From Tsuneonella deserti (lineage in GTDB: Bacteria > Pseudomonadota > Alphaproteobacteria > Sphingomonadales > Sphingomonadaceae), in NCBI RefSeq assembly GCF_014644315.1, contig NZ_BMKL01000001.1, positions 310,001 through 374,000 of the forward strand: DNA of 64,000 nucleotides. The letters are read 5' to 3'. The notes under the pieces are model-generated. The model was not told the DNA's origin and ran no database searches. It saw nothing but the letters and a program-made list of their open reading frames with translations. The position numbers and the translations under genes are program-made. Shown one piece after another: positions 27,863 to 36,310 of this stretch (position 1 is its first letter; each line of letters begins with the position of its first letter).

Positions 27863-28878
27863 TCGACCGGCGCGCGGCCCTTGGCATGGCTGGCGCGCTG
27901 GTGCTCGCGGGCTCTTTTCCTGCAATCGCCCGTCCGAAGCCGCGCCGATTGCCTCCATTCCTCAATCCGGGGGACACCGTAGGGCTCGTCGCGCCATCGA
28001 GCGCTGTCAGTTCCGAGGATGGTCTGGACCGGGCGGAATGGTGGATCAGAGGCATGGGCCTGGTCCCCAGGTTCGGCGCGCATGTTACGGACAGCTACGG
28101 CTATCTGGCGGGTACCGATAGCGACCGGGCGGGGGACCTCAACGCGATGTATGCCGATCCGCAGATCCGCGCCGTCTTTGCCGTGCGCGGGGGCTGGGGC
28201 GCAGCGCGCATCCTGCCGCTGCTCGATTGGGACATCATTCGCGACAATCCCAAGCTGCTGATCGGGTTCAGCGACACCACCGCGCTGCACCTCGCATTCG
28301 CCAGGCGCGCCGGTTACGCGACGATCCACGGCGGCAGCGCCTCCAACAGCTGGCCTCGGCCGGGCTGGGAGAGCCTGTGGCGGTTGGCATTTTCGGGAGA
28401 GCGGACAGTGCTCGGGGGAGCGGAGGCCGAGGCGGGGTCTGGCCGCCCCGCGCGGACGATTCGCGGCGGCGTCGCAGTCGGTCGGCTTCTCGGAGGCAAC
28501 CTGACGATCCTGTCGACCATGATGGGCACCGGCTGGCTGCCCGAATTCAGGGGCGCCATCCTGTTTGCCGAGGATACTGGCGAGGCGGAATACCGCATCG
28601 ACCGAATGCTCCAGCAGCTGCGGTTAGCGGGCGTGCTGCAAGAGCTCGCAGGTATCGTTTTCGGACAGTGCACCCGCTGCGCCACGAGGGACGCCGGCTA
28701 CAACGGTTTCACTCTGGACGAAGTGATCGACCAGTACCTCGCGCCGCTCGGCATTCCGGCGTTCACCGGCGCGAACATCGGCCATGTCGCGGGCCAGCTT
28801 TGCCTGCCTTCGGGTGCTATGGTCGAGCTGGATGCCGATGCCCGGACCATCCGGCTGCTGGAGCCGATCGTCGGCTGA
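27859..28878 (+). CDS. LD-carboxypeptidase (peptidase S66), exported
   Basis: A 339-residue S66-family enzyme that trims the terminal D-Ala from murein tetrapeptides during cell-wall recycling. It has an N-terminal signal with twin Arg (MIDRRAALGMAGALVLAG). The Ser nucleophile lies in GFSDTTALH, with the Glu in FAEDTGEAEYRIDR and the His in ANIGHVAGQLCLPSG, completing the Ser-Glu-His triad. Classical LdcA is cytoplasmic, so a leader suggests a periplasmic variant. The start overlaps cdd (ATGA). Confidence 0.92.
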   Translation: MIDRRAALGMAGALVLAGSFPAIARPKPRRLPPFLNPGDTVGLVAPSSAVSSEDGLDRAEWWIRGMGLVPRFGAHVTDSYGYLAGTDSDRAGDLNAMYADPQIRAVFAVRGGWGAARILPLLDWDIIRDNPKLLIGFSDTTALHLAFARRAGYATIHGGSASNSWPRPGWESLWRLAFSGERTVLGGAEAEAGSGRPARTIRGGVAVGRLLGGNLTILSTMMGTGWLPEFRGAILFAEDTGEAEYRIDRMLQQLRLAGVLQELAGIVFGQCTRCATRDAGYNGFTLDEVIDQYLAPLGIPAFTGANIGHVAGQLCLPSGAMVELDADARTIRLLEPIVG

Positions 28879-28881
28879 CGG

Positions 28882-30039
28882 TCAGGCGGATTCCGGCTCC
28901 AGCCATTCGAGCAGGCTGGCGAGGCAGTCGCGCGCGAGGAGCTTGCACCGTTCCGGGCTCCAGCCTTGCGCCGCGTCAGGCAGATCGTCGTTATCCTTGA
29001 ACGGCATCTCCAGCGTCATCGAGCAGGCACCGAAGCGCTCGGCGAGCTGGTTTGTGCTCATCGAGAGGTTTGCGGTCCCCGGCTGCGACACCGCATAGCC
29101 CTTGGCGGTCTGGAAATCGGGCGTGCGGCGGGCAAGGATCGACTGATAGCGGGTGTACTGGGCGCCCAGCTCGTCCGTCCACGAAGGAATCCCCTCGAAC
29201 CCGGCGAGGAACACCGCCGCGATCGCCTCGTCGCCGTGCACGTCCATCGCGAAATCGACGCCGGTTTCGTCCATCGCATTGCGGATGGCCAGAACCTCGG
29301 GCGATTTTTCCTCCGTGGGCTCATGCCATTCGCGGTTGAGATTGGTGCCGACCGCATTGGTGCGCAGGTGGCCGCGGCGGCTGCCGTCGGGGTTGCAGTT
29401 GGGCACCACGTGGATGCGGCACTGGGCGCGCAGGGCGCGGGCTACCGGGTCGGCGGGATCGGTCAGGCACTCGAGCGCGCCTTCCATCCACCATTCAGCC
29501 ATCGATTCGCCCGGGTGCTGGCGCGCGTAGAGCCACACTTCGGTGCCGCCTTCGCCCATCTCCAGGCAATCGATCGATTGCCCGTCCAGCGTGATGCCAA
29601 GGTGGCGATAGGATACGCCCTCGCTCGCCGCGGCCTCGGCGACGAGATCGTGGTGCCGCTCCATCGAATAGGGCGCGAAATAAGCGAACCAGGCGATGTC
29701 GCTGGCCGGCGTGTATGTGATGATCAGCGTGCCGCCGTCGGCATCCTTGTCATAGGTCGTGTCGGCGCGGCCCCAGAAATCGCGGTCCTCGCTCACGCAT
29801 GCGCGGTAGCCGGGCCAGCCCTCGGGATAGGCCGATGTGGCAAGGTTCACGATCTTCAACGTGACCTCGCGCCCTGCCGCACCGCTCACGCGGAAGTGGA
29901 ACCACTGGCGAAATTCGCTCATGTGGTCTGCCGGGATCGCGAGGCGGGCGGTAGCGCCGTCGATTCCGAGTACTTCGATGTTTCCGCTGTCGAATTCAGC
30001 GTCGATGCGGATCGGGGAGACTGTCTGGGGAGCGTTCAT
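28882..30039 (-). CDS. M14-family zinc carboxypeptidase
   Basis: A 385-residue protein of the cytosolic carboxypeptidase-like branch of M14. Zinc ligands lie in [12 protein letters not shown] (HxxE) and DVHGDE (His). The substrate-binding NCNPDG and NLNREW segments and the catalytic Glu in TLEMPFKD are all present. The N-terminal beta domain ([18 protein letters not shown]) is typical of this branch. No signal peptide is visible. It starts with an ATGA overlap at the end of the upstream gene, so the two form an operon. Confidence 0.93.
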   Translation of the reverse strand: MNAPQTVSPIRIDAEFDSGNIEVLGIDGATARLAIPADHMSEFRQWFHFRVSGAAGREVTLKIVNLATSAYPEGWPGYRACVSEDRDFWGRADTTYDKDADGGTLIITYTPASDIAWFAYFAPYSMERHHDLVAEAAASEGVSYRHLGITLDGQSIDCLEMGEGGTEVWLYARQHPGESMAEWWMEGALECLTDPADPVARALRAQCRIHVVPNCNPDGSRRGHLRTNAVGTNLNREWHEPTEEKSPEVLAIRNAMDETGVDFAMDVHGDEAIAAVFLAGFEGIPSWTDELGAQYTRYQSILARRTPDFQTAKGYAVSQPGTANLSMSTNQLAERFGACSMTLEMPFKDNDDLPDAAQGWSPERCKLLARDCLASLLEWLEPESA

Positions 30040-30641
30040 CGCGCCCCGATAGTCGCTCCCGATTCGCCTGGGAAGCCGGAGAACAGCGCGGCGGCCATTT
30101 CATTCGCAAGGCGGCGCGGTTCGGCGTCCTTCGAATGGTTCCGCGGCGCAGCCTCGGCCCGGCCTTCCCACAAGTGGGTGCCCGCCGCATCACGGATCGT
30201 CACGCCGAGCGTGCTGTCGAACGTTTCGCCCGCGTGCTTGCCGCCGAGCAGGAATCCGAGCCCGAGTCCAAGGTTCACGCCGCTGTGCCGACCGTAGTAG
30301 CCACCGCCCGATCCGACGCCGACCCCAACGCTCACGCCGGAGCCGGAACGCGCGCGGCCGCTCTGGACGACTTCCTGGCCGAGCGTGACTTCCGCCACCC
30401 GCGGCGCCTCACCCACGACCGTGAATCCCTGGCGCGAAAGAGCCGCCGACACCGCGTCAAGCCAGACCTGCGTCTCGAGCGTGCCGCCGACCATGCCCGG
30501 CCCCGCACGAACCGCGATCGGTCCCGGCGCTGCGGTGGCCACCGTTTCGGCGGTATGGAAGCGAGTCACCTCGACATCCGTAGCGGCGGAGGCGGGCGCT
30601 GCCGCCAGCACCAGCGCGAGCGGCAGGATGACCTTCTTCAT
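30036..30641 (-). CDS. Secreted DUF4136-like protein
   Basis: A 201-residue protein with signal peptide [19 protein letters not shown]. The body ([42 protein letters not shown], a Gly/Ser-rich [15 protein letters not shown] loop and [22 protein letters not shown]) looks like DUF4136, a family of periplasmic or outer-membrane-associated proteins. ATG 30641 is preferred because it begins the signal peptide and has GGAAAG upstream; two earlier ATG codons are in frame. It is coupled to the carboxypeptidase gene by ATGA. Confidence 0.72.
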   Translation of the reverse strand: MKKVILPLALVLAAAPASAATDVEVTRFHTAETVATAAPGPIAVRAGPGMVGGTLETQVWLDAVSAALSRQGFTVVGEAPRVAEVTLGQEVVQSGRARSGSGVSVGVGVGSGGGYYGRHSGVNLGLGLGFLLGGKHAGETFDSTLGVTIRDAAGTHLWEGRAEAAPRNHSKDAEPRRLANEMAAALFSGFPGESGATIGAR

Positions 30642-30758
30642 AATCGAGCTTTCCATGAGAATTGCCCTGAGCAATCATGCGCTTGATAGCGCAAACGGGA
30701 TGGCCGGGCGATGAACGCCGAGGTGGCTTGCCACGCCTCTTCGCGTTAGGAAGCGGTG

Positions 30759-31796
30759 ATGCCGACCGAGACCGATCCGCGCTACTGCCCCGTCCTCGTC
30801 ACCGGAGGGGCCGGCTACATCGGCAGTCATGCCGTGCTGGCGCTTCGTGACGCGGGTTATCCGGTCGCAGTGATCGATAACCTCACCACCGGCTTTCGCT
30901 TCGCGGTGCCGCCGGAGGTACCCTTCTACGAAGGCGACATCGAGGATGGAGAGCTGCTCGCCCATATTTTCTCCGACCACGGGATTCGGGCGATCATGCA
31001 TTTCGCGGGATCGGTCGTGGTTCCGGAATCGGTCGCGAACCCGCTCAAGTACTATCACAACAACACCGTGAAGAGCCGTGCGCTGATCGCGGCGGCGGTC
31101 GCCGCGGCCGTGCCGCACTTCATCTTTTCGAGCACCGCGGCGACTTACGGCATTCCCGGCGTCGAGCGGGTCGCCGAGGATTGCCCGCAGGTGCCGATCA
31201 ATCCTTACGGCTGGTCCAAGCTGATGACCGAGCAGATGCTGGCCGACACCGCGGCGGCGGAAGCGATCAACTACTGCGCGCTCCGGTATTTCAACGTCGC
31301 CGGCGCCGATCCGCAGGGCCGCACGGGGCAATCGACCGCCGGGGCCACTCACCTGATCAAGGTCGCGGTGGAGGCGGCGTTGGGAAAGCGCGATTCGGTG
31401 AGCGTGTTCGGAACCGACTACGACACACCCGACGGCACGGGTGTGCGGGACTATATCCATGTATCCGATCTTGCCGCCGCGCACGTTGCCGCGCTTGAAG
31501 CGCTGATCGCCGATCCTGACGCATCGATGCGATTGAATTGCGGCTACGGACGTGGTTTTTCAGTTCTCCAGGTACTCGATGCCGTGGACCGGCTCACCAA
31601 CCGGCCCGTCGAGCGGCGTATGGAAGCGCGCCGCGTCGGCGATCCGGCAAGCCTGGTGTCCGACAATGCCCGGATCCTCACGACATTGGGCTGGCGGCCA
31701 CGCTACGACGACCTCGACGTCATCGTGCGGCACGCGCTTGCATGGGAGGGGCGGTTGGACGTGATGCAAGGCAGCGAACGGCCGATCCGCGCTTGA
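30759..31796 (+). CDS. galE: UDP-glucose 4-epimerase
   Basis: A 345-residue short-chain dehydrogenase-type enzyme interconverting UDP-glucose and UDP-galactose for envelope polysaccharide. The NAD-binding TGGAGYIGSHAVLALRDAGY, the STAATYG segment and the catalytic YGWSK (Y-x-x-x-K) are present, as are FNVAGADP and the C-terminal GYGRGFSVLQVLDAV. ATG 30759 directly follows an in-frame GTG; an AGGA site lies upstream. Confidence 0.95.
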   Translation: MPTETDPRYCPVLVTGGAGYIGSHAVLALRDAGYPVAVIDNLTTGFRFAVPPEVPFYEGDIEDGELLAHIFSDHGIRAIMHFAGSVVVPESVANPLKYYHNNTVKSRALIAAAVAAAVPHFIFSSTAATYGIPGVERVAEDCPQVPINPYGWSKLMTEQMLADTAAAEAINYCALRYFNVAGADPQGRTGQSTAGATHLIKVAVEAALGKRDSVSVFGTDYDTPDGTGVRDYIHVSDLAAAHVAALEALIADPDASMRLNCGYGRGFSVLQVLDAVDRLTNRPVERRMEARRVGDPASLVSDNARILTTLGWRPRYDDLDVIVRHALAWEGRLDVMQGSERPIRA

Positions 31797-31884
31797 CGCA
31801 TGGGCCGCACCTGACTAGGGGCGCGGCTTGTTTTTGGCGGCATCGGGCTTTGCACCGGTGCCGAAAATTTTTCAGGTCAGACCG

Positions 31885-32010
31885 ATGAAGATCCGTAACA
31901 GCCTCAAGTCCCTCAAGGACCGTCACCGCGATTGCCGCGTAATCCGCCGCCGTGGCCGGACCTACGTGATCAACAAGACCAACCGCCGGTTCAAGGCCCG
32001 CCAGGGCTGA
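31885..32010 (+). CDS. rpmJ: 50S ribosomal protein L36
   Basis: A 41-residue basic protein ([20 protein letters not shown], then an [23 protein letters not shown] tail), the alphaproteobacterial long form of L36. It retains a single Cys, so the classical four-ligand zinc site is missing (C-minus type). Followed by a terminator. Confidence 0.97.
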   Translation: MKIRNSLKSLKDRHRDCRVIRRRGRTYVINKTNRRFKARQG

Positions 32011-32051
32011 CAAGCCCTGCGGCCGCGACGCGGCTGCGCTGGGTTGCATGG

Positions 32052-32076
32052 ACCCCTGCTTCGGCGGGGGTTTTTT
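32052..32076 (+). terminator. Rho-independent terminator after rpmJ
   Basis: Stem ACCCCTGC / GCGGGGGT with a TTCG tetraloop followed by a T6 run, about 40 bases after the rpmJ stop. Confidence 0.92.
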
Positions 32077-32096
32077 GCGTGCATCGCAGCACTGTG

Positions 32097-32127
32097 AAAA
32101 AGGGCCCCCGGCAGTCGCCGGAGGCCC
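32097..32127 (-). terminator. Rho-independent terminator of the CC_3452-family gene
   Basis: Stem GGGCC-CCGGC / GCCGG-GGCCC (32102-32127, one mismatch pair, AGTC loop). On the minus strand it is followed by a T5 run (32097-32101 read as A on the plus strand). It lies 47 bases downstream of the minus-strand gene. Confidence 0.85.
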
Positions 32128-32173
32128 TCGGAGGTGCCGCTCGAGCGGATGGCTGAAGCGGGTGATCGGGAAA

Positions 32174-32515
32174 TTAGTTGCCGTTGCAGCGGGCAAGGTC
32201 TTCGGCCTCGAGCGCCTTGCCGCCAGCCGTGAAGGTTGCCAGCGCGCCGACTTCTTTCGCCAGGCGGGCGCAAACGACCGCCGGACGACTGGTTCCCTTG
32301 GCGGCAGCGCAAGCGTTGCCGGCGCAATTCCACGCCATGCCGCCCACGACCGGCCGGCTGGCGGTTGTCGCAGTCACCAGCTCGGCGCGGTAGTAGGCAC
32401 CATCCGCAGCCTCGGCCGGTGTGGGGCTCACGGCGGCGCCGATCGAAAGTGTCGTCCAGGCCAGAGCGGCCACGACCGCGGCGGGGCGCATGGTCTTGGG
32501 GAGACAGAGGTTCAT
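32174..32515 (-). CDS. CC_3452-family small secreted protein
   Basis: A 113-residue protein with a signal peptide (AAVVAALAWTTLSIGAA, cut near AEA-A). The mature part (YYRAELVTATTASRPVVGG, MAWNCAGNACAAAKGTSRP, AVVCARLAKEVG, LARCN) has four conserved Cys and matches a small family common in Sphingomonadales and Caulobacterales. Function unknown. ATG 32515 has an AGGA site. Divergent from hxlR, which may regulate it (inference). Confidence 0.82.
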   Translation of the reverse strand: MNLCLPKTMRPAAVVAALAWTTLSIGAAVSPTPAEAADGAYYRAELVTATTASRPVVGGMAWNCAGNACAAAKGTSRPAVVCARLAKEVGALATFTAGGKALEAEDLARCNGN

Positions 32516-32539
32516 GATCGCATCCTTTGAATTTGCCAA

Positions 32540-32562
32540 ATAGGTTTCAATTCGATACCTAT
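32540..32562. promoter_or_regulatory. Inverted repeat ATAGGT-N11-ACCTAT upstream of the CC_3452-family gene
   Basis: Perfect 6-bp arms at 32540-32545 and 32557-32562, 25 bases upstream of the minus-strand start, in the region shared with hxlR. The size suits a dimeric winged-helix regulator site. Binding is inferred. Confidence 0.45.
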
Positions 32563-32599
32563 CGCGAATCACTCCCTAGTTCAGGGCCGATTAAGTTGC

Positions 32600-32611
32600 A
32601 AGTTAAAACTT
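32600..32611. promoter_or_regulatory. Inverted repeat AAGTT-AA-AACTT upstream of hxlR
   Basis: Arms at 32600-32604 and 32607-32611, about 60 bases before the hxlR start, with a related TTAAGTT just upstream (32591-32597). A candidate autoregulatory operator. Confidence 0.4.
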
Positions 32612-32669
32612 AGTTTTGCCGTTTGAGGCTCAAGGCAAGAGCGCTACAACCGCTCACGAGAGGATCGTT

Positions 32670-33227
32670 ATGGAAAAGCTTCGTGAACCGCTGAGAGAGC
32701 TGAACGGCTGTGGCCTGCCCGAGGCGCTCGAAGTGATGGGCGAACGCTGGTCGTTCATGATCCTGCGAGCCAGCTTCAACGGCCTTCATCATTTCGAGGA
32801 GTTTCTGGGCGAGCTTGGCATCGCCCGTAACATTCTGTCGAACCGGCTCGCCAAGCTGGTCGAGCATGGCATCCTCGACCGCCAACCGTGCGCCGATGAT
32901 CGTCGGCGGATTGAATATCGCCTGACTGCCAAGGGCTACGACCTGCTTCCGGCAATGGTCGCTTTGAGGCAATGGGGCCAGAAGTACGGAGTTGGCGCCA
33001 ACGAGAACCCGGTTCTGGTCGACGAACTTGACCGGCTGCCGATCGGGCCGGTCTCGATCGTCTCGCATGACGGACGCGTGCTCACCGGCCAGGATCTGCG
33101 GTTCGTCGAGCGGCACGATCTCGGCGTGCGCGAGGACGGCAGTCGGGCCGTACCTGCCACCGGTTTCGACCGCGTGCGCGGGGACAACGAGCCGGTGTCG
33201 CTGCCCCACATCGCGGCGGTGCGCTGA
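32670..33227 (+). CDS. HxlR-family winged-helix transcriptional regulator
   Basis: A 185-residue DNA-binding protein. The N-terminal HxlR domain is clear (CGLPEALEVMGERWSFMILR, FEEFLGELGIARNILSNRL, KLVEHGILDRQP, RIEYRLTAKGYDL). The C-terminal 80 residues (LIGPVSIVSHDGRVLTGQDL-like text) are an extension seen in some sphingomonad members. It has no Cys in the N-terminal switch position typical of redox HxlR such as HypR other than Cys at LNGCGLP, which could serve. ATG 32670 follows GAGAGGA. Probably controls the divergent CC_3452-family gene and itself. Confidence 0.92.
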   Translation: MEKLREPLRELNGCGLPEALEVMGERWSFMILRASFNGLHHFEEFLGELGIARNILSNRLAKLVEHGILDRQPCADDRRRIEYRLTAKGYDLLPAMVALRQWGQKYGVGANENPVLVDELDRLPIGPVSIVSHDGRVLTGQDLRFVERHDLGVREDGSRAVPATGFDRVRGDNEPVSLPHIAAVR

Positions 33228-33259
33228 GCCCGCCGCTAACACCCGATTCCCGTTACATC

Positions 33260-33532
33260 TTGGTGCGCGGCCGTCTCTGGCGCGCGAGCAATCCCGCATT
33301 GCCGGACGGAAAGCGCGAACTCCTGGTGGCTGAATTGATGTCGGCCCGCCGCGCAGTCCGGGATGCGTCCGGCGATCCGGAGCTCGTTCGCGCGGCGCGT
33401 CGACGGGTCGATGCCGCGAAGACCGCGTTGGGAGAGCGGGGGCCCGTCTGGTGGGACGACGGGGCGCCCGACTTCAATCGCAAACTGGCAAGGAACACCC
33501 CTTACGCGGAGTGGGCGGCCAGTCAGGCTTGA
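33260..33532 (+). CDS. Small conserved hypothetical protein
   Basis: About 90 residues from GTG 33260, though the true start may be slightly upstream since VRGRLWRASNP looks internal to an ILVRGRLWR strand. A helical basic middle (ELMSARRAVRDASGD, LVRAARRRVDAAKTALGE) is followed by RGPVWWDDGAPDFNRKLARN. I recall similar short proteins in Alphaproteobacteria but no function. It lies 32 bases after hxlR. Confidence 0.6.
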   Translation: MVRGRLWRASNPALPDGKRELLVAELMSARRAVRDASGDPELVRAARRRVDAAKTALGERGPVWWDDGAPDFNRKLARNTPYAEWAASQA

Positions 33533-33542
33533 TCCGCGCCGG

Positions 33543-34361
33543 TCACTTGCGGCGCAGGTCATAGGTGATGCGTATCCTCACCCACTCCCCGACCATGGAG
33601 CGACCGCCGACTTGCGGGGGCCTGACCTTGAACTGCCAGGCAGCGGCCAGGACCGCCCGTCCCAGGCCGCCGTTGTCGGGGTATTCGTCGACCAGCACGC
33701 AGTTCTCGACCCGGTAACCCGGCGCGGTCTGGCAATTGATCAATGCCCAGCCGGGTCCGCTGGCGGTCGACAGATAGCCCCGAAGTTCGTCGTCGCTTGG
33801 CTCACGATACCAGCGTGCGGCGTAAAGCGGCTCGCCGTTGGGCCCGCTGCCCGCCACGCGCTCGGAATCGCCCGGATAGCCGGTGTCGGGCGGTCCCACC
33901 GGCCCCTGCATATCGTCCCTGACGACCGCGCGTGCGCGTGATGGATCGGCCGCAGCGGGCGGCTGGCTCCTCGCAACCGGCAGTACGGCCGCGGGCGCGG
34001 GAAGGGGAAAGGGAAGCGCGCGTTCCGACGGCGGCGCGGGGACCGGCGCGGGCGCTGGGCGGGGCAGGGCGCTGGGAGTCGCGGCTTGCTGCTTCTGCTC
34101 CTCCTGCCGAGGCCGGGGCGAAGGCTTCTCCGGCTCCGCCGGCGGGGCAAAAGACACGCTGGTAAGAGCTTCCCCTTTCTGCCTGCTTCCGCTGACGCCC
34201 TGGCCAAGAGTAAGCAGGACCAGGAACAGCGCCGCCTCGATCGCTACCGCAAGTGCCAGTCCCGCCGCGCGGCGGCGAATGCCGGGCCAGCGCTCGTCCA
34301 TTGCAGAGAGCCATCGGTCGGGAAAAGGTTTGGTCCCGTCGAGGTCAGTGGGCGCGCGCAT
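33543..34361 (-). CDS. TonB-like protein with a proline-rich linker
   Basis: About 272 residues. A single N-terminal membrane helix (AAGLALAVAIEAALFLVLLTLG) precedes a long Pro/Ala/Glu/Gln-rich periplasmic linker (EPEKPSPRPRQEEQKQQ, PRPAPAPVPAPP), then a compact C-terminal domain (LYAARWYREPSDDELRGYL, INCQTAPGYRVENCVLVDEY, AVLAAAWQFKVRPP) resembling the TonB C-terminal fold. It may link the inner membrane to outer-membrane receptors. It is solitary here, without exbB/exbD. Start uncertain: ATG 34361 is used; a later ATG at 34301 is possible. Confidence 0.75.
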   Translation of the reverse strand: MRAPTDLDGTKPFPDRWLSAMDERWPGIRRRAAGLALAVAIEAALFLVLLTLGQGVSGSRQKGEALTSVSFAPPAEPEKPSPRPRQEEQKQQAATPSALPRPAPAPVPAPPSERALPFPLPAPAAVLPVARSQPPAAADPSRARAVVRDDMQGPVGPPDTGYPGDSERVAGSGPNGEPLYAARWYREPSDDELRGYLSTASGPGWALINCQTAPGYRVENCVLVDEYPDNGGLGRAVLAAAWQFKVRPPQVGGRSMVGEWVRIRITYDLRRK

Positions 34362-34509
34362 GGTGGGCAGGATGCTTACCTTCGATCTGGATGCCAGTGC
34401 GGCGCTGCCGGCGTCTAGCGGTGCCAGGCCATCAATGCCATGCCCGCACGTCATGGCCTGCGGAACTGAACACCCCGCTGTCCGCTACGCAGGACAAAGG
34501 AGCGCCCAG

Positions 34510-35325
34510 ATGCAGGAGCACGAAAAGAACCTGACGCGCGAGGAAAGGGAGCAGGTCGATGAGCACGCGCCTCCTGCGGCCAAGGTCGTCCACGCCTCGG
34601 TATCCAAGCAGGGCGACGACGAACTCGACCGTCCCGCGGGATCGCTCTTCTGGTCCGCGGTAGCCGCAGGCATCGCCATCCTGACGTCGCTATGGATCAG
34701 CGGAGCCTTGCATCATTACACTCCGGAGGCTTCCTGGAAGGAAGCGATAGTCGCTCTGGGCTATCCCTTCGGATTCCTGATCGTGGTGCTGGGGCGAATG
34801 CAGTTGTTCACCGAACAGACTGTCGTCGCCATCCTGCCGCTCGCCCGGAAAAAGACGTCCCGCAACCTCGTCCGGGTGGCGAGGTTGTGGTTCATCGTGC
34901 TTCTGGGCAACCTCATAGGAACGGCCTTCATGGCTGGGCTCGCGGCATATGCCCACCTCCAGTCGGACGAGGTCCTGCGCGGAATGATCGCCGTCGCCGG
35001 GAAAATTCAGGAACATACCTGGCTGGAAACGATGACGCTGGGAATTCCGGCGGGATTCATCATGGCGTCGGTTGCCTGGATCCGTTCGGCGGAGGACCAG
35101 TTCGGCTTCTGGATCGTGGTCGTGCTTACCTTCGCGATTGGCCTGGGTGGCTTCACTCACGTCATCGTCGGCTCGGCCGAAGCGTGGCTGCTGCTGTGGA
35201 GCGGGGAGGCAGCGCTCGGCTGGGTGCTCGGCGGGTTCCTTCTGCCGGCGCTGCTCGGCAACGTGATCGGCGGTACCGGTCTGTTCGCTCTCCTCGCGCA
35301 CGCACAGGTGCGACAGGAAATCTAA
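34510..35325 (+). CDS. Formate/nitrite transporter family channel
   Basis: A 271-residue inner-membrane protein with a charged N-terminal tail (60 residues, coiled) and six hydrophobic segments, including SLFWSAVAAGIAILTSLWIS, GYPFGFLIVVLGRMQLFTEQT, LWFIVLLGNLIGTAFMAGLA, LGIPAGFIMASVAWI and LGGFTHVIVGSAEAWLLL, in the order of the FNT/FocA pentameric channels. The Thr/His of such channels are in place (LFTEQT, FTHVIVG). Substrate (formate, nitrite or another weak acid) is not certain. ATG 34510 has an AAAGGAG site. Confidence 0.9.
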   Translation: MQEHEKNLTREEREQVDEHAPPAAKVVHASVSKQGDDELDRPAGSLFWSAVAAGIAILTSLWISGALHHYTPEASWKEAIVALGYPFGFLIVVLGRMQLFTEQTVVAILPLARKKTSRNLVRVARLWFIVLLGNLIGTAFMAGLAAYAHLQSDEVLRGMIAVAGKIQEHTWLETMTLGIPAGFIMASVAWIRSAEDQFGFWIVVVLTFAIGLGGFTHVIVGSAEAWLLLWSGEAALGWVLGGFLLPALLGNVIGGTGLFALLAHAQVRQEI

Positions 35326-35337
35326 GTCGGCGCTTTT

Positions 35338-35457
35338 CTAGGCGCGGGGCGCGGAACGCCGATAGCTGAGCGCCTCGGCGACGTGAATGCGGCCGACCTG
35401 CGGTGCGCCCGCAAGGTCTGCAATCGTGCGGGCTACCCGCAGCATTGTCGTGTATGT
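35338..35457 (-). pseudogene. comM: Truncated 3' end of comM (yifB), Mg-chelatase-like ATPase
   Basis: On the minus strand, about 40 codons ending in TAG at 35338-35340 read YTTMLRVARTIADLAG, PQVGRIHVAEALSYRR and SAPRA. This is the unmistakable C-terminus of the ComM/YifB AAA+ protein, a helicase used in natural transformation. The family is normally about 500 residues long; here homology stops at about 35457 and no other part of comM occurs in the window. The remaining 5' part is expected beyond the right edge if this is an insertion. Confidence 0.85.
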
Positions 35458-35470
35458 TACAAGCAACATA
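35453..35470. other. Inverted repeat at the comM/island junction
   Basis: TATGTT-acaagc-AACATA (arms 35453-35458 and 35465-35470) lies exactly where comM homology ends. It may be part of the recombination end of the inserted element, but only one junction is visible so this is not proven. Confidence 0.4.
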
Positions 35471-35541
35471 TCGCACTCGCTAGGTCGCAGTTGCTCGGAT
35501 CGCTTGCTAGGGAAGTAGCCGACGATGCGCGAGGTAAGTTG

Positions 35542-35889
35542 ATGCTTTCGAGATCAGACGTTGAGGCGCAATTCATCGGAACGAGAACCGAAGGTGCGGT
35601 TTTCAGATTTCGCGCCTGCGTAAGCGGAGCCGCCACGCCGGAAGTGGTGCGTGAAGCCAGCCGCGGCGCGCTTGATGTTGTCGAGATATTTTGCAGCAGT
35701 GTGCTGGACGGGATCGATAAGCCGCTGATCGATTGGGATGGCGTCGGGTCTTTTGCAGACTGGCCATGCGACGAGGAGGCGATGATTTACAAATATAGCG
35801 GATTGGGCAGCGACTGGAACAACATGACCGTTATAATCAGTGATCGTTACCTCGCTACCTGCTTTCGCGAAGTGTTTTGTCGCGCGTGA
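35542..35889 (+). CDS. Hypothetical protein, first gene of the island
   Basis: A possible 115-residue acidic protein (MLSRSDVEAQFIGTRTEGAV, VSGAATPEVVREASRGALDV, WDGVGSFADWPCDEEAMIYK). The frame runs back to 35383 into the comM remnant, so ATG 35542, with GAGGT upstream, is the more sensible start. It is not a family I recognise, but codon use is plausible and it has no transmembrane segment. Confidence 0.5.
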   Translation: MLSRSDVEAQFIGTRTEGAVFRFRACVSGAATPEVVREASRGALDVVEIFCSSVLDGIDKPLIDWDGVGSFADWPCDEEAMIYKYSGLGSDWNNMTVIISDRYLATCFREVFCRA

Positions 35890-36310
35890 TTACAGCCGCT
35901 CGCGATGTGTGCAGTGAAGTGGCCCCCATGTGAAGTTCACATGCACATCGAACACTCTATTAAGCATCATTAGTGCTTGACGCTGAAGCGGCGCATGCTA
36001 TTTGCGGGCGATCAGAACACGAGGTGGCGGACACCTCGTGTGGGGTTCATATCTTTGAGGCCACTTGTGGCTGATCGTCCTGGGTTCTAGACCCTTAAGT
36101 GGCGACGTTAGGTATCGGTAGGCTTTAGGGCCCCCCAACCGGAAACGCTCACGGTCATTGCGCCGTGATGTGGGGCTAAAAAGACCCCCGGTAGCGCCGC
36201 TTCTGATGGCGGCATCAACCAACGCTCAAGTGGCGTGGCTGATGCCGTACGTTGCTACGAACACGCGTCCTCCACGACTCATTTGCGCGTTTGCCAAGAG
36301 GCAAACCGAA
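35890..36310. other. Palindrome-rich intergenic region
   Basis: 421 bases without a convincing gene. It holds three separate inverted repeats: CATGTGAA-g-TTCACATG at 35927-35943; a 10-bp stem ACACGAGGTG / CACCTCGTGT at 36017-36041 with a 5-nt loop; and GCCAC-TT-GTGGC at 36060-36071. No T-runs follow, so these are more likely protein sites, recombination sites or RNA structures than terminators. Confidence 0.6.
35927..35943. repeat. 17-bp palindrome, left copy
   Basis: CATGTGAA-g-TTCACATG. The copy at 39284-39300 is identical apart from the centre base, c instead of g, which is exactly what the reverse complement of this copy gives. The two copies can therefore be seen as an inverted pair flanking the two-gene module 36311-39281. 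Confidence 0.8.

Noticed and set aside
36017..36041. 10-bp stem considered as a rho-independent terminator
   Set aside because: No T-run follows on either strand and no transcript clearly ends there, so it is listed only as a palindrome.
35998..36222. 74-residue minus-strand open frame
   Set aside because: Covers palindromes, has no ribosome site and resembles no family; treated as intergenic.
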